In this document: in pieces, positions 1-11,999 of the stretch | Numbering within the stretch: position 1 is the stretch's first letter | Layout: each line of letters starts with the position of its first letter | From: Lamellibrachia satsuma | Lineage: Eukaryota > Annelida > Polychaeta > Sabellida > Siboglinidae | NCBI GenBank assembly: GCA_033239005.1 | Contig: BSQZ01000022.1 | Coordinates: 2,246,001-2,310,000, forward strand | Length of the DNA: 64,000 nucleotides | Direction of reading: 5' to 3' | Translations under genes and position numbers: made by a program | Notes under the pieces: model-generated | What the model saw: only the letters and a program-made list of their open reading frames with translations | The model's database searches: none | What the model was told of the DNA's origin: nothing

Positions 1-249
1 CATATCTAGGCTATATGACTAAATCATAAGATTTGAATGTCAGTTACAACTTACCCGTGTTACAATTAGCCCCGGTCTCCCCTACATACACGAACGTACA
101 CAAAGAATGTGTTGTTGATATGTGCAAGTATTATCCTCCTTTTTGGTGTCAACTTCAGGAAAAACTCTCCATGCCAAATTACACTCATTTTGAAGAACAT
201 TTCGAGGTACCGCAATCATTGTGAAGTTTCGCCAGTTGTGGTTATGGGC

Positions 250-424
250 ACATCCACATCAATTCACTATATGTTTACAAACCCACATCCACATCAATTC
301 ACCATATGTTTACAAACCCACATCCACATCAATTCACCATATGTTTACAAACCCACATCCACATCAATTCACCATATGTTTACAAACCCAAATCCACATC
401 AATTCACCATATGTTTACAAACCC
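250..424. repeat. 35-bp minisatellite, 5 copies
   Basis: Five near-identical head-to-tail units of 35 bp. Each contains ACATCCACATCAATTCACC followed by ATATGTTTACAAACCC. The ORFs read across it are by-products of the repeat and show no domain. Confidence 0.95.
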
Positions 425-600
425 ACAACCACAACGAACTAGGTCTTCATATCTCTTCAATTAGGTTAGCAGATATACCCCAACTTGCCAAGACAAACAA
501 TCTTAACGTTTAGCCTCTTATTCCTAATAGTGTCAGAGATTATTTATTAATTGTTTTTACCTTAGGTGGTACTGTTTTTGAATTTAAATTACCGGCATGT

Positions 601-628
601 GTGCGTGCGTGCGTGCGTGAGTGAGTGA

Positions 629-715
<87 letters not shown>

Positions 716-770
716 TGAGTGTTTGTGTGTGTGTGCGTGCGCGCGCGCGCGTGTGCGTGCGTGTGTGTTT
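601..770. repeat. (GT)n microsatellite with GTGC/GTGA edges
   Basis: Over 40 uninterrupted GT units, bordered by GTGC and GTGA variants on the left and by a GC-rich alternation on the right. The alternating purine-pyrimidine stretch with GCGCGCGCGC could adopt Z-DNA. Confidence 0.97.
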
Positions 771-1274
771 ATCCATTTATCCAGACCCATAAATAAAATA
801 TTCAATTTCGATACGATACAATAAGAGTTTATTATCCAATAAAACATTGGCTAATTGTCTTCTGCTCGCTGAGCATCAGAGGTAAAGAGGATAACATTTT
901 TTGAACCTGTTTTTTTGCGGTATCGGAAAGGTCAAACTCGGTGTTCAGTGGGTGGGCGGGGTCATTGGCCACTGCATGTGCTTTTTTCTCAGCTGAGAGA
1001 CAGGCTGTGTGGGGAGGCCGATCTTGGAAGCAGTTTTGCAGATGCGGAGAAGCATATTTCGCTTGAGACAGACATAGCAGGTAAAAAAGAGATACTACAA
1101 TATGTCAACACTGACTCCTGTACAACAATAGTAGAAGTTTGGGGTCAACATGAAACGATCTTGGTTTTCTTAAAAGGTACAATCTTTGCTGGCACTTTTT
1201 GTACACACTTTGAACATGGGGTCCAAACGTAGTGTTATTCCAAGATATTTAAAGGTGTCCATTACCTCCACAGC

Positions 1275-1990
1275 CACCAATACATAGTTTCATAACCGTG
1301 GAACGGGTCTAATCCGTTCAGGCACGCCACTACTGCTGCGTCATATGAGTATTGAAACAGGACATTATAATCACATTCACTCCTGATGTCGTTGGTGTAC
1401 AGGGAGCAGAGAATCGAACTTCCGACACACCCCTGGGGTGCTCCAGTATTCGTGATGTTGGGGAGATGTTGCTGCCAACCATCACATGTTGGGGTCTGTT
1501 GCTGAGAAAGTTATGGATCCAGTGAATGAAGTTGGGGGTATCTTGTGGTGCTGTATAGTATTAAAGGCCGAACTAAAATCTATGAAGAGGATGCAGATGT
1601 AGTCGCCTGCCTTCTCTAGATGTTTGGGGACATTGTATTCGATGGTTGCCACAGCATCATCAGTGCTGCGCCCACAATTGTAGGCGAACTGAATGTGTGG
1701 AGAGAAGTTGGTCAGGTTTAACGTCTCTTGGGCTTTCACAGGAACGGAATTGAGAGCAACGGGCCTGTAGTGGTTGAGATTCTGAGGGGAGGGGAGTTTA
1801 GGCACATGAATGACGGTGCTGGTTTTACAGAGGTTGGGAATGATGCCGGTGTCTACAGACTTTATATATAAGATGGTTGTGCATCTGGAACATGTGAAAA
1901 TGTGTAAAATCATCGTTGCCGTTTTGTAAAATACCATGTTCAAGACTTTAAAAATAACACTTATGCACATAGCAACTGAACAATATGTCA
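1275..1990 (-). mobile_element. LINE reverse-transcriptase fragment
   Basis: Minus-strand translation gives a decayed RT. It shows VIHVPKLPSPQNLNHYRPVA (RT block with the YRPV motif), then HIQFAYNCGRSTDDA and LFIDFSSAFNTIQ (the catalytic block-A region). A frameshift later comes NTGAPQGCVGSSILCSLYTN, the PQG block. Stops and shifts separate the parts, and the YADD block is not recognisable. The arrangement is that of L2/CR1/Rex-like LINEs. It is a dead, 5'- and 3'-incomplete copy. Confidence 0.85.
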
Positions 1991-1999
1991 CGCTTCACC

Positions 2000-2600
2000 A
2001 GTCAGTATCACCAGCAGTTTGGTCGGCTGAAGTTCAGAAACGAAATGAAAAACACTTCCTATGCTAATTTTGAAATATAAAATCAAACATGTGAGAACCT
2101 GAATTAAAAATGTCTCTATGGTACCATTGTGTAGCTTAATATATGCAGTTGGGTGTACATATATGCTATGTTTCTACAAGTGCTCCTTCAAACCAAAATA
2201 TTACAGTCTACACATAATTTCTTTATCATTTAGTAGAGGCTGCAACAACAATATTAATCATCCCAAATCTAAACAACTCAGTGACCAAACTAATGGTTAT
2301 ATAGATTAATGACTCATGAAAAGCTTAACAAAAACGCAGAGTAATTTTAGCTTCGAAGCGATTAGAAGTATGAGGCTAATGTGATATTTGCTCATTTCGG
2401 TATTTGACAAAACATTAAAGAGATTTGATGACCTAGTGCATGGACCATGCGGTCATATCTTGTGGATTGATCCTATTTAGCCGTAAGGAGGAAACTTCAA
2501 CATGATGGAGGTATGGCATGGCATTGTAAGACCTGAACATATCAACAACTACAAATATTAGGATCACCTTAACACATACATACAAACACACACAGGCACA
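2000..2600. other. No gene recognised
   Basis: AT-rich sequence without a supportable ORF, splice-bounded exon or repeat. A short CA-rich run lies at its right end, next to the YWTD exon donor. Confidence 0.5.
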
Positions 2601-2635
2601 TGCACACGCACACGCGCATATACAAACAAGGTTAC

Positions 2636-2801
2636 CTTCTTGGAATATCCAAAGCTATTCCACGTGGTTTGCCCTGAGTTTGTGAAATTAATCGTTCCCT
2701 GTTCTCTCCATTCCAACTGACGACTTCCACACACTTCTCATCGAAGTTTACGAAGTAGACTCTGGATGCGTCCGGGTCGACAGCAATTGCAGGAGCTTTC
2801 A
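2636..2801 (-). CDS. LDL-receptor class B (YWTD) repeat exon, downstream of the pair
   Basis: 166-nt exon on the minus strand. The acceptor is ...ACGTAG before position 2801 and the donor is AAG|GTAAC after 2636. It enters in phase 1, completing the split Val codon from the upstream exon, and leaves in phase 2. Translation reads VKAPAIAVDPDASRVYFVNF, then a Trp-containing strand (VVSWNGENRERL) and GKPRGIALD. This is the beta-propeller blade pattern of LDLR class B modules, with YFVN in place of the usual YWTD. The reading frame joins exactly to the exon at 3324-3464. The rest of the propeller must lie beyond the window's left edge. The parent protein is not identified. Confidence 0.85.
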
Positions 2802-3323
2802 CTACGTTTAAAAACAATGAATCAAGAATCCATACTAACGAAAGACGTATATAATGCATATATATCTTCTATTTGGCGTTTGCTTAATATGCGGATGGTG
2901 TGCATGTGTGCGCGTGGATTGCATGCTCGCGTGTGCGTGCCTGCGTGCGGTCGAATGACTAACGTAAGGAATGGTTATTCGTCTATCAGAGAGAAGCTCA
3001 TTTAATCCGCCAAAGCATTTACAAAGTAATTAACAAATGGTTTTTTGTGGGATTATTTTTTCCGTTAGTTGAAGAAAACTCACACCGCTATATCAGGTCC
3101 AGAAAGGATACTGCTTCCAAAGTACATGCCACATAGGTTTATTACATTGATACTCTACTGTTGCAATGGTACTCTGCAACTGCTATGACATGCTTCTGTT
3201 ATACATGTTACTTAATATTTTGGCATTTCGTGGTATGATGCACATGATTCGAAATTACTGATAACCTGCTCACTATTTGTGTATTACTGTTTCTGAGACA
3301 AACCCATCGAATGGTAGACTTAC

Positions 3324-3464
3324 CATCACGAACGATGTCTACAATAGTGTCATCGTTTCCGAAATGGTCCGAGACGAAGCTAGAGCGGCGAATTATTAGC
3401 TGGCCTGTATCGCTCCAGTAGAAGTAACAGCGGACGTTGTCTACAGCAATGCCTCGAATGTTAT
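3324..3464 (-). CDS. LDL-receptor class B (YWTD) repeat exon, upstream of the pair
   Basis: 141-nt symmetrical exon, phase 1 to phase 1. The acceptor is TTGCAG|ATAAC and the donor is GATG|GTAAGT. It encodes NIRGIAVDNVRCYFYWSDTG followed by LIIRRSSFVSDHFGNDDTIV. The YWSD tetrapeptide and the preceding GIAVD strand are the hallmarks of an LDLR class B repeat, a blade of a six-bladed propeller as in LDLR and LRP extracellular regions. Splicing to 2636-2801 keeps the frame. The phase-1 entry is compatible with either the candidate signal-peptide exon at 9370-9505 or the phase-1 sushi exons far upstream. Confidence 0.88.
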
Positions 3465-3509
3465 CTGCAATTACAGAAGGCAACATGAAGAAAGACAATA
3501 CGTGCATAT

Positions 3510-4600
3510 ATATCCAGAGAGGGACTTATCTTCCTCAAAGTTCCATTTGATAAGATGTGGAGCCGATTACTTGGTTGTTTCTGCTGCACTGCCTTGGCTG
3601 TTATTCAGTTCAACTCTTCTCTATCCCCAGATTTTTTCTCCACGTTCCGCCCTCCTAACCTTTGTGACAACCGTCTTCAACGTTCTTCCAAATTTAAACA
3701 CGGTCTGCCTTTACTCCTGCGACGTTGCTATTTCACCGCCAATGCTTCTTCGGTAGTCCACCTACCTCCATCCGTACCAAATGTCTCGCCCATTTCCTCC
3801 GACTCGTTTCTAATATGTGCACATTGACCGCGAAACTTATTTACTAACGTAGAGCTGTTTGCTCGCTGGGAGCACAAACGATCAACAACAGTTCCCCAAT
3901 GCACCCTTCGTTGTGTCCCTATCTTGAGTTTATTCCAAGTGTAACCCATCGTCTTAATTTCCGCTTCAAGTTCACTCCCTCGGGTGTTTCTGAGTCGTCC
4001 TCTTCTTCGCTTCCCTTGGGGGTTCCACGTGTGGTGCTTGCCGGGTGCTACTGGGTGGGGATTTTCTTAATGTATGATCAATCCGGCTTAATTTTCTCAT
4101 CTTGATCAGTCATATATCTTCAATAGGGCACTCGGAATACAATTGCAAACAGCAAACACATTTGTAATTTGAGTATAGAGAAATTAAATAAATATTTCAA
4201 CTATTTTTGTTGGTGACAGTACGAGACTTCGCCGATACTTCTATTTTAAACATGGCTCGATCCACAGTTCGAATGCAGAAGAACATACTAAATTAGCATT
4301 ACTATTATTATTATCATAAATCCATTATCGTACATCGGGACTTGTATATACAAACGCTAATTTTAAACACAGGCACCAATTGGAGCCTTTTGTGCAATTG
4401 TTTGACAGTATCAATAAGTTAACACATAGCATAACACAATACTAATGATCGTAGTATCGAATATATTATGTACAAGGTGTCGGCCCATGTAACCCGCAGG
4501 CGCGGCCTGCTTAGACGGTGGGTTCGGCCAATGGAAACGAAAACGGTTCACTAACCATATGTTACGAAAACGGTGGTTTCGGCTATGGCCCGAACCCGTC
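3510..4600. other. No gene recognised
   Basis: Only short ORFs with no domain. Nothing else is supportable here. Confidence 0.4.
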
Positions 4601-4609
4601 ATGGGCCAA

Positions 4610-4930
4610 AACTAGACATCCAACTATGCACCCACCCGCATACCCGCCAAACTACCCGGCCTACTGTACCCACCCATCAACACACCCACCCGCATACCCG
4701 CCAAACCACATACCCGCCAAAATATCCGGTCTATCACAGCCACTCACCTACAGAGCCACCCACATAACTACGAAAACACCCGGCCTACCATAGCCACCCA
4801 CATACACGCACTGACATACCAACCAAACCACCCGGCCTACCATAGCCACCCACCTACACACCCACCCATATACCAGCCAATCCACCTGGCCTACCATAGC
4901 CCCCCCATCAACACACCCACCCACATATCC
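4610..4930. repeat. Degenerate CCCACC-rich minisatellite
   Basis: Loose tandem units built on ACCCACCCACATACCCGCC and ACCCGGCCTACCATAGC, roughly 50-60 bp apart, with point changes and length drift. The Pro/His-rich reading frames across it are repeat artefacts. Confidence 0.85.
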
Positions 4931-5634
4931 ACCAAGCTACCGAACCATTGTCTTCCCGCCAGTCGTTTCCTTACTTCCTCCTGGGACGAATTTCTCTTTT
5001 TCCTGTGAGCCACCGTTTAGATCCGCAGAAATCTTCCAGATGACTTCCTCAGTGGTAACAAGTACGTGCGAAAGATCGGCAGCTGTACCTTAGGAGAGAA
5101 TGCAATTAATAAGTGTCGTGTGCGTGTGCGCTTGCGCGTGTGCATTTTGTGCGTGTATGCGTGTGTGTTTTAAGGCTGGAAACTGTATTAGAAACAGAAG
5201 GTTATCTAATGATGGAAATGAGACATGTCTACAGAGTGACGCAAACATAGTATTCATAATTAGCATTATTCTGCAATTCCAAAGAAACTTCATATAAACT
5301 AATACACGCATTTGTCAAAATGTCAGCTCCAAATGGATAAAAATCAAATATATAATAAATTGATACCAATCAGCAACTGAACTAATTCACATTAGATTAT
5401 ACTGTATGGTTTTACATTAGAGGTCCTTCGCCAGTTCACAACGCTTCACTCGTCTCGTCTCTTCTCGTTCGTGAATTATTTCGCGAAAAATCAAATATAT
5501 TTAGTATCCATTATGACATTTGTGTTTACGACATGTTAACGACATTATTTGTTTTGACGTAATCACAGGAAAAGTATTAAATTATTTTTGACCGGGTGCG
5601 GTAAAATTTTGGCGAAAAGGGCAACAGTAGTATG

Positions 5635-5845
5635 GCTCTATATAATATAATATAATATAATATGATATGATATGATATGATATGATATGATATGATATGA
5701 TATGATATGATATGACATGACATGACATGACATGACATGACATGACATAACATGACATGACATGACATGACATAACATAACATAACATAATATAATATAA
5801 TATAACATAACATAACATAACATAACATAACATAATATAATATAA
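5635..5845. repeat. Pentanucleotide satellite with stepwise unit change
   Basis: A run of 5-bp units whose consensus moves along the array in blocks: TATAA, then TATGA, CATGA, CATAA, TATAA and CATAA again. All are related by one transition. This domain structure suggests local slippage or conversion amplifying each variant in place. Confidence 0.95.
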
Positions 5846-6529
5846 GGCTATTCACACCTTCGCTAGTTACGAGATCTAACGACCAAATAAATTATTTCGA
5901 CGATTTTAACAAAACCACGCACTGTTTTAATAATTAACTAATTATTATTTCTTAAATTATTCACACGCTACAAAATCATGAACAGCAACGAACCAGATTG
6001 GCCTCAGACTAAGCGAATTGTGAAGTGATTTTTAACCTACGAGTAATATCATCACTGCAGACAGTACATATGAAACATAACACAATATGAAAGTGTATCG
6101 CAGTGATTTTGTATGTCTGCATATAAACCCGACATAACATGCAGCACGTTGATTTTCTGAAGGAAATTCAGTCTAACATTAGAAAAGACTTTGCATCGAT
6201 ATTCTAGTATCTACACCGGTCGACCCACGATGTTCAGAAGGACGACATTGGTTAAGTTCGTGTCAGCATCGGAAGAGAGACAAGGTCACATCAAAATTAA
6301 TTACATTCGTAGCTTTGCTGAATGGCGATTTATTCGGCTGGCATTCAACAACACAGTCTGATGTTATTATGCAGTTACCATGTCATTGTTATGTGTTGAT
6401 TAAATGTCACATCTACCTACGCAGCATAAACAAATTAATAATTCATATTCGCAGATGCGAGCTAAACAATGGCTCGACAGGACTGCAAGTTCGACTGTAG
6501 CGCAGTGATAGTCTCGTAACACCGCTGAC

Positions 6530-8470
6530 ATCCACGTACTAGCAAAACAACAATCCTGCAACCACACTGACACCCAACCAACCATCCTGTCAATCAAACT
6601 GACACCCAATCAACCATTCTGTCAATCACACTGACACCCAACCAAACCTCCTGCCAATCACACTGACACCCATCTAACTACTCATTCAACCACACTGACA
6701 CCCAATGCGCTATGCTGTCAACCACACTGATACCCAACAAACCATCCTATCAACCACTCTGGCACCAAAACAACAATCCCGTCAACCACACTACCACCAA
6801 ATCAATCAAACTGTCAACCACACTAACACCCAATCAACCATACTGTCAACCACACAGCCTCGCACAAAACCACACAACCACCCAGCCAACCGTACGGCCA
6901 ACAACACCAACAATCTTCAAACCTTCCGTCAACCACACTGACTAGACATACCCATTCCAAACCAAACCACCCTTCCATAACACACATTAAATCGCAAAAC
7001 CTCCCATCCAATCAAAATGCCAATCATCATACCACGAAACACGACCAATCACCAAAGCTTAATACCAAACACACAGCCAATTTCCAAGCGTTAATACAAA
7101 GCATACAGCCAAACAAACCAGAACCAAACAACCAATCCGGTCAACCACACATAACCAATCATCAAACAAACCATCCTGCCAACCACACAGCCAATTGTCG
7201 AACAAACCATCTGGTTAACCACAAGCAGACAAACACCAAATTAACTATACTGTCAACAACGTGCAGCCAATCACCAAATAAACCATACTGTTATTCTTCA
7301 AACCATCCTGTCCACCACATACCCATCCACCAAACAAACTATCATGTCAACCACACACAGACAAATACCAAAAAACCACCCTGCCAACCACACCGTCAAT
7401 CACCAAACCATACTGCCATCCACGAGCCAATCAGCAAACCAACTAGCCAACCACATACCCATCCACCGAACAAACTACCCTGTTAACCACACACAGCCAA
7501 TCCCCAAACAAACCATCTTGTCAACCACACGCATCCAATCACCAAACAAACCATCATGTCAACCACACACAGCCAATCACCAAATAAACGATATACTCAA
7601 CCACACACAGCACAGTCGATCACCAAACAAACCATCTTGTCAACTACATGCAACCAATCATCAACCCATCATGGCAATCAAATCACACAGACAATCACCA
7701 AACAAACAATCTTATCAACCACACAGACAATCACCAGCTCATCCTGCCCGCCACACATCAATCATCAATCACAAGCCCACCACACACCAATCATCAATCA
7801 CCAGCCCACCACACATCAATTATCAATCACGAAACCATCCTATTAACAAGATTTAACAAGATTTGCCATCCAAGCCAAAGGCCCAGATGGCAAGTGGACA
7901 AGGAAGCCATTGGCTTATCGAGAGTCCAACAATGTTCACCTATTTATAACCCGCCCTCCTGAGATATGTGTCAACCTTGTTTTTAAACATATTCACGCTG
8001 CTAGCAGTTACACAATCTGTAGACAATTTGTTCCATTCATGTATTGTCCTCTGTGAGAACGAGTGCTTCCTGATGTCCAATCTACATTGATCCTTTACTA
8101 ATTTTACCTCATGTCCTCTAATTCTGCTATCCTTCTTGAGTGAGAAAAACATATTTCTATCAATATTTTCATACCCATTCAATATCTTAAAAACTTCAAT
8201 CTGATCTCCTCTTAACCGTTCTTCATAACTAAGATCTCTAAGTTCTGGAATCATTTTAGTTGATCTCCTTTGTATGCGTTCAAGCGTATCTATATCCTTC
8301 TTACGATATGGTCTCCATGCTTGTATACAGTATTCTTGCTTATTAACAAACAACCAATCAACAAACCATCCTGCCAACCACATAACCAATCACCAAACCA
8401 TCCTGCAAACCACATAGCCAATCACCAAGCCATCCTGCCAACCAAATCAAAATCAAATCACAATCAACAT
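6530..8470. repeat. Degenerate ~36-bp minisatellite field, interrupted by a LINE
   Basis: About 1.4 kb of imperfect units around ACCACACA, CCAATCACCAAACAAACC and ATCCTGTCAACC, highly A/C-skewed on the plus strand. It is split by the LINE copy at 7850-8340 and resumes afterwards. The Thr/Asn/Gln-rich ORFs inside are artefacts of the skew. Confidence 0.9.
7850..8340 (-). mobile_element. 5'-truncated CR1-type LINE 3' end with 9-bp target duplication
   Basis: The minus strand encodes the C-terminal tail of a CR1-type ORF2 (EYCIQAWRPYRKKDIDTLER...SFSQRTIHEWNKLSTDCV). It closely matches the near-intact copy at 17.5-22.2 kb but lacks 13 residues after DLSYE, a 39-nt in-frame deletion. The 3' end carries the family tail of TTGTTAAATC units. 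TATTAACAA flanks both sides (7841-7849 and 8341-8349), a clean 9-bp target-site duplication. It inserted into the A/C-rich minisatellite. Confidence 0.93.
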
Positions 8471-9369
8471 AGCTAAACTGCAAATGCGGCTGTTCAGTGT
8501 CAACATTCCATCACCGAAATCCCATCATTGTTCGTAGTAATCACTTATACAGCTGGATGAACGGAGGCAATTAAGGCTGAACGAACACTCTAACGGCAAA
8601 TTACCCGAATCGATTATTTCCGTTACTTTTCTACCGTGCTAAAGAACACTGTCGAGTGAACCCATAAAGAACATTTCAAATATTATACATTAAAATGGTA
8701 AATCTGGTGGCTTCGCCATGTGATCATGACTAGCATTTAGTGGTCAATGGCCAATAGGTGGTATCATGGTTGGTAACTGATTTACGCTAATTACTGCGCA
8801 GCAGATTTAATCCCATTCTTTAACTTAATGTTCTCTTCTAATTGTGTCAACTTTAGTCTATATATAAGTCAGTCAGGCAATGGATACGGTTATAGGAATG
8901 TCAGTTCAGCTCAATGTGTACACACGTTCACCGTCATAATGAATAGTCGTCGTGTAGTAACCTTGGTTTTGAAGGAGACTGCCACAAAAGCACAGTTTGG
9001 GAAAAAAGAATAGAACAATCAGAGAGAACGCATGGTTTGCAACAAGTGGTCCTTTTATTAAACAACAAGACTTTCTTAATGGTGGTCATCATTATAGAGA
9101 CTGAGCGACAAAAGTTGCATTGAGTCTCGGCGGACTCTGAACAGGGTCGAACGTATACAACCATAAAGTTGCATAACCACTTTGTTGGAGATTCCTTCCT
9201 TACTAAACGGGGGGGGGGGAGGGGGGGCAGATTAATGAGGGGATAACGTCGTAACATTAATATAAATTAAATAATTCTTCAAACAAAACTTCAACATGTG
9301 TCTTTCCGTGGAACCACTTTATCGGATAGACGACTGTTTGTAATTCGGTTGCAAGACGAAGATGCTTAC
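8471..9369. other. No gene recognised
   Basis: No ORF with a domain. A G-run (G10-A-G7) lies near 9209-9228. On the minus strand this stretch would be intron downstream of the candidate signal-peptide exon. Confidence 0.4.
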
Positions 9370-9505
9370 CTGGAGCCTCGGTTGAACAGAACACGTGGAA
9401 GAACAACGTCAGAAATAGCATCAACGGGAGACGTGCACGACTCGGGACATCTACACTGGTCAGCGATGTCGTCTTTGCTCCAGCCATCGGAATTCTAGCG
9501 ATCAT
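9370..9505 (-). CDS. Candidate signal-peptide first exon
   Basis: An open frame from an ATG at 9505 (second ATG at 9487) encodes a short basic N-terminus (SRAR) followed by a hydrophobic core, LPLMLFLTLFFHVFCSTEAPG. It ends at a consensus donor, CCAG|GTAAGC, in phase 1. A basic stretch, a hydrophobic core and a small-residue Cys-Ser-Thr cleavage region look like a secretory signal. A phase-1 donor after a signal exon is typical of modular extracellular proteins. It lies 5.9 kb upstream of the YWTD exon at 3464, which enters in phase 1, so it could be that gene's first coding exon. No transcript evidence is available, so it could also be chance. Confidence 0.4.
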
Positions 9506-9801
9506 ACCAAGAACAGTCGTGTCGACAATCAGAATGAAATGCGTTCTGTTGGTGCCAAAATAAACATTTCGTTGAGGAGAAAAAATCAATAAAAGGGCGT
9601 ACGGGGAGGGGGGCAGCGACAGCTCAACAAGCGTGGCATGATTTATGACATTACATTTAATATTAGAGTGACTGCCATCACCGCTGAACGCTGTTGTCGG
9701 ATGACCGATTTTCTATAGATGCATGGCAATCAATAAGTGAATTGGTTCGAGCCACTAATTTATACATTGTACAGTTTATTACTTGATAGCGCCATTGCAT
9801 A

Positions 9802-9804
<3 letters not shown>

Positions 9805-9887
<83 letters not shown>
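9805..9887. repeat. (GT)n then (TA)n microsatellite
   Basis: About 31 GT units running directly into about 11 TA units, immediately left of the hairpin-flanked (TA)n block. Confidence 0.97.
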
Positions 9888-10158
<271 letters not shown>

Positions 10159-10429
10159 TGTGGTAAGCTAACGTGTTAATTTTCCTTTCATATTTAAATA
10201 TGTTAATGTGCAGTCGTTTCAACCCAATTCTGGGGGCCGTAGCCGAATGTTAGAGCACATACAGTCTACACGTTCATCTACAAGTGCCTATCGAACTGAT
10301 GGGCGTTCCACAGAGCCTGTTTATGCTGTTTCGTCTATGTGATTACAAATGTATGATTTGCTACCACAACAAATAACAGAGAGATTGCTATCAACTGCTG
10401 CACAACTAAATGTCGACACGAATGACCGA

Positions 10430-10620
10430 TTTGCTATAGATGCAGGACAATCAATTACAGAATTGGTGCGGGTCGCTAATTGAAATAAAGTGCAGCAGCA
10501 GACGGTTCATTAACTAATAGCGACAGGACACGTTGTATTCATTAGTGCTACTAATTATAACAAAACAGGCGCGATTGTTTCCACCATAAAACTAAATGTA
10601 AGTGAAATGTTGCTTCACAT
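10430..10620. repeat. Dispersed ~190-bp repeat, copy 1
   Basis: Shares long blocks with 22535-22735 (for example GCAGCAGCAGACGGTTCATT and GCGACAGGACACGTTGTATT), in direct orientation. A shorter related piece lies at 9700-9790. The two main copies bracket the gag-like/satellite/Gypsy/CR1 stack. Confidence 0.85.
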
Positions 10621-11029
10621 TCAATGAAGTACCTCTGCGGCACACATGGAGTAGGCCGGGGCAAAGCGCACCTCCCAGTTCAACGCGAACCCCGCTATTT
10701 CTGCAGATCCAACTCTGTTAGTGCCGCTGTCTCCCAATAAACCGATGCAACATTAGGCCAAACCAATTTGGGCGTGTTCGATTTGAAGATACGCAGCACT
10801 TAAATTAAATTATACCAATTTGATTTTACAGCCATATTATTATAGCAAATTGAACAGCTTTAAATTAGTATGTGTGTGTGTAGGTGAACACTATTTATTG
10901 ACAGGTTTGTAACATTATTAACATTGAGATTCAAGATATGCCCACCATTTAGGATGCGTTCACGTTAATATTTTATCACTGTTTTGAGTCCAATGTTGTC
11001 ATCCAACTTAAGTCCGTTTAAAAAACGGA

Positions 11030-11760
11030 ACATTCATAAATGGAACGATCGTAGAATGGCGTGAAACATTCAGGGGCCTGGTTTCTGAAACATTTCCCAA
11101 GTGAGCGTATTTCGTTGACTTTGATCAATAAAAACACGAAGTGTTGACTGTTGTGAAGCTCCCGACGCAGGCCCTCGTTCTTGGCAGCTTCGACTAGCCG
11201 CCTCTTAAGAGTCCTCTGTCGGCTTGGCTGATATGCTGGATACAGCTGACATATCCTGTCATATATTTCAACAAACCTCAATGAAAGAACCAACAGGTTT
11301 TCCCTCTCGCCTAACCGATAACTGAATAACTTTTGTTGCAATGTTGGCAATGTTGGCATTGTTGACAATGTTGGCAACGTTGGCAACGTTGGCAACGTTG
11401 ACAATGTTCGCAATGTTCGCAATGTGTCAACATCTCCGAACACCATCAACAATACTTCAAAGATCCTGGATGGATCCTCACTGATAGTTGTTCCTCTCCC
11501 CATGATCTCCTGCCAGCGGCATAGTTACGTCCTCCACCCATTCCTGAACTGTGGGTTCTGTAGCAGTCATATAGCGATCCATGAACCTCTCCAGCTTCCT
11601 GGCAGCTGCAACGTACACGGGTTGATACCTGGGGGGGGGGCGAGAAGTCAGCAGCTGCTCCTTCAGCTGTTGAGCCTCGTGAAAAACACCACCCGACCTT
11701 TTTCTTTCCGTGAGTATCTTCTTCTCCAACTGTACAATTTGTTGTTCCATGTCATGTTCC
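11030..11760 (-). pseudogene. Decayed retroelement gag-like gene
   Basis: Two overlapping minus-strand frames look like one broken capsid-type gene. The upstream part (up to about 11760) has a coiled-coil-like MEQQIVQLEKKILTERKR, then ARKLERF and TVQEWVEDV. The downstream part (to about 11030) has DPSRIFEVLLMVFGD, LQQKLFSYRLGERENL and RQRTLKRRLVEAAKNEGLRR. The F-Y-R...GE.L pattern is what one sees in retroviral-type Gag capsid domains. Between VFGD and LQQK the gene has been stretched by a 9-bp repeat. A frameshift near 11490 joins the halves. No pol or LTR is visible beside it. The family assignment is inference. Confidence 0.55.
11336..11418. repeat. 9-bp repeat expansion inside the gag-like gene
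   Basis: About nine units of AATGTTGGC / AACGTTGGC / AATGTTCGC. On the minus strand they code for Thr-Leu-Pro/Ser/Arg tripeptides, so the frame is preserved. Confidence 0.9.
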
Positions 11761-11999
11761 GTGGTGTTCCGTTCTGATCGCAGCAAGCATTTTCCCAGAT
11801 CTACTGTTAGCAATACCTCACAATTTAACAACCAACTGTACAATCAAGGACATGGGCAACACACAGAGCAATGCCAGTCCCCGTTATAACCTTAGATAAG
11901 TCAGCTCTCAAGCAACTAACGTTAAGTTTCAAGTCTCAAGTAATTATACTCCAAACAACTCAATCTTGAAATAATGCAGGAGTTTGGACTAACGGCTTT

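Noticed and set aside
4411..4602. 63-codon minus-strand ORF and overlapping ORFs at 3.5-4.1 kb
   Set aside because: No domain, no splice sites in phase with neighbours, overlapping frames on both strands.
7344..7962. Thr/Gln/Asn-rich ORFs of 96-170 codons
   Set aside because: Products of an A/C-skewed degenerate minisatellite; three frames are open at once.
10228..10300. tRNA-like A box (TAGCCGAATGTTAGAGCA)
   Set aside because: No convincing B box or cloverleaf follows. At most a degraded SINE head.
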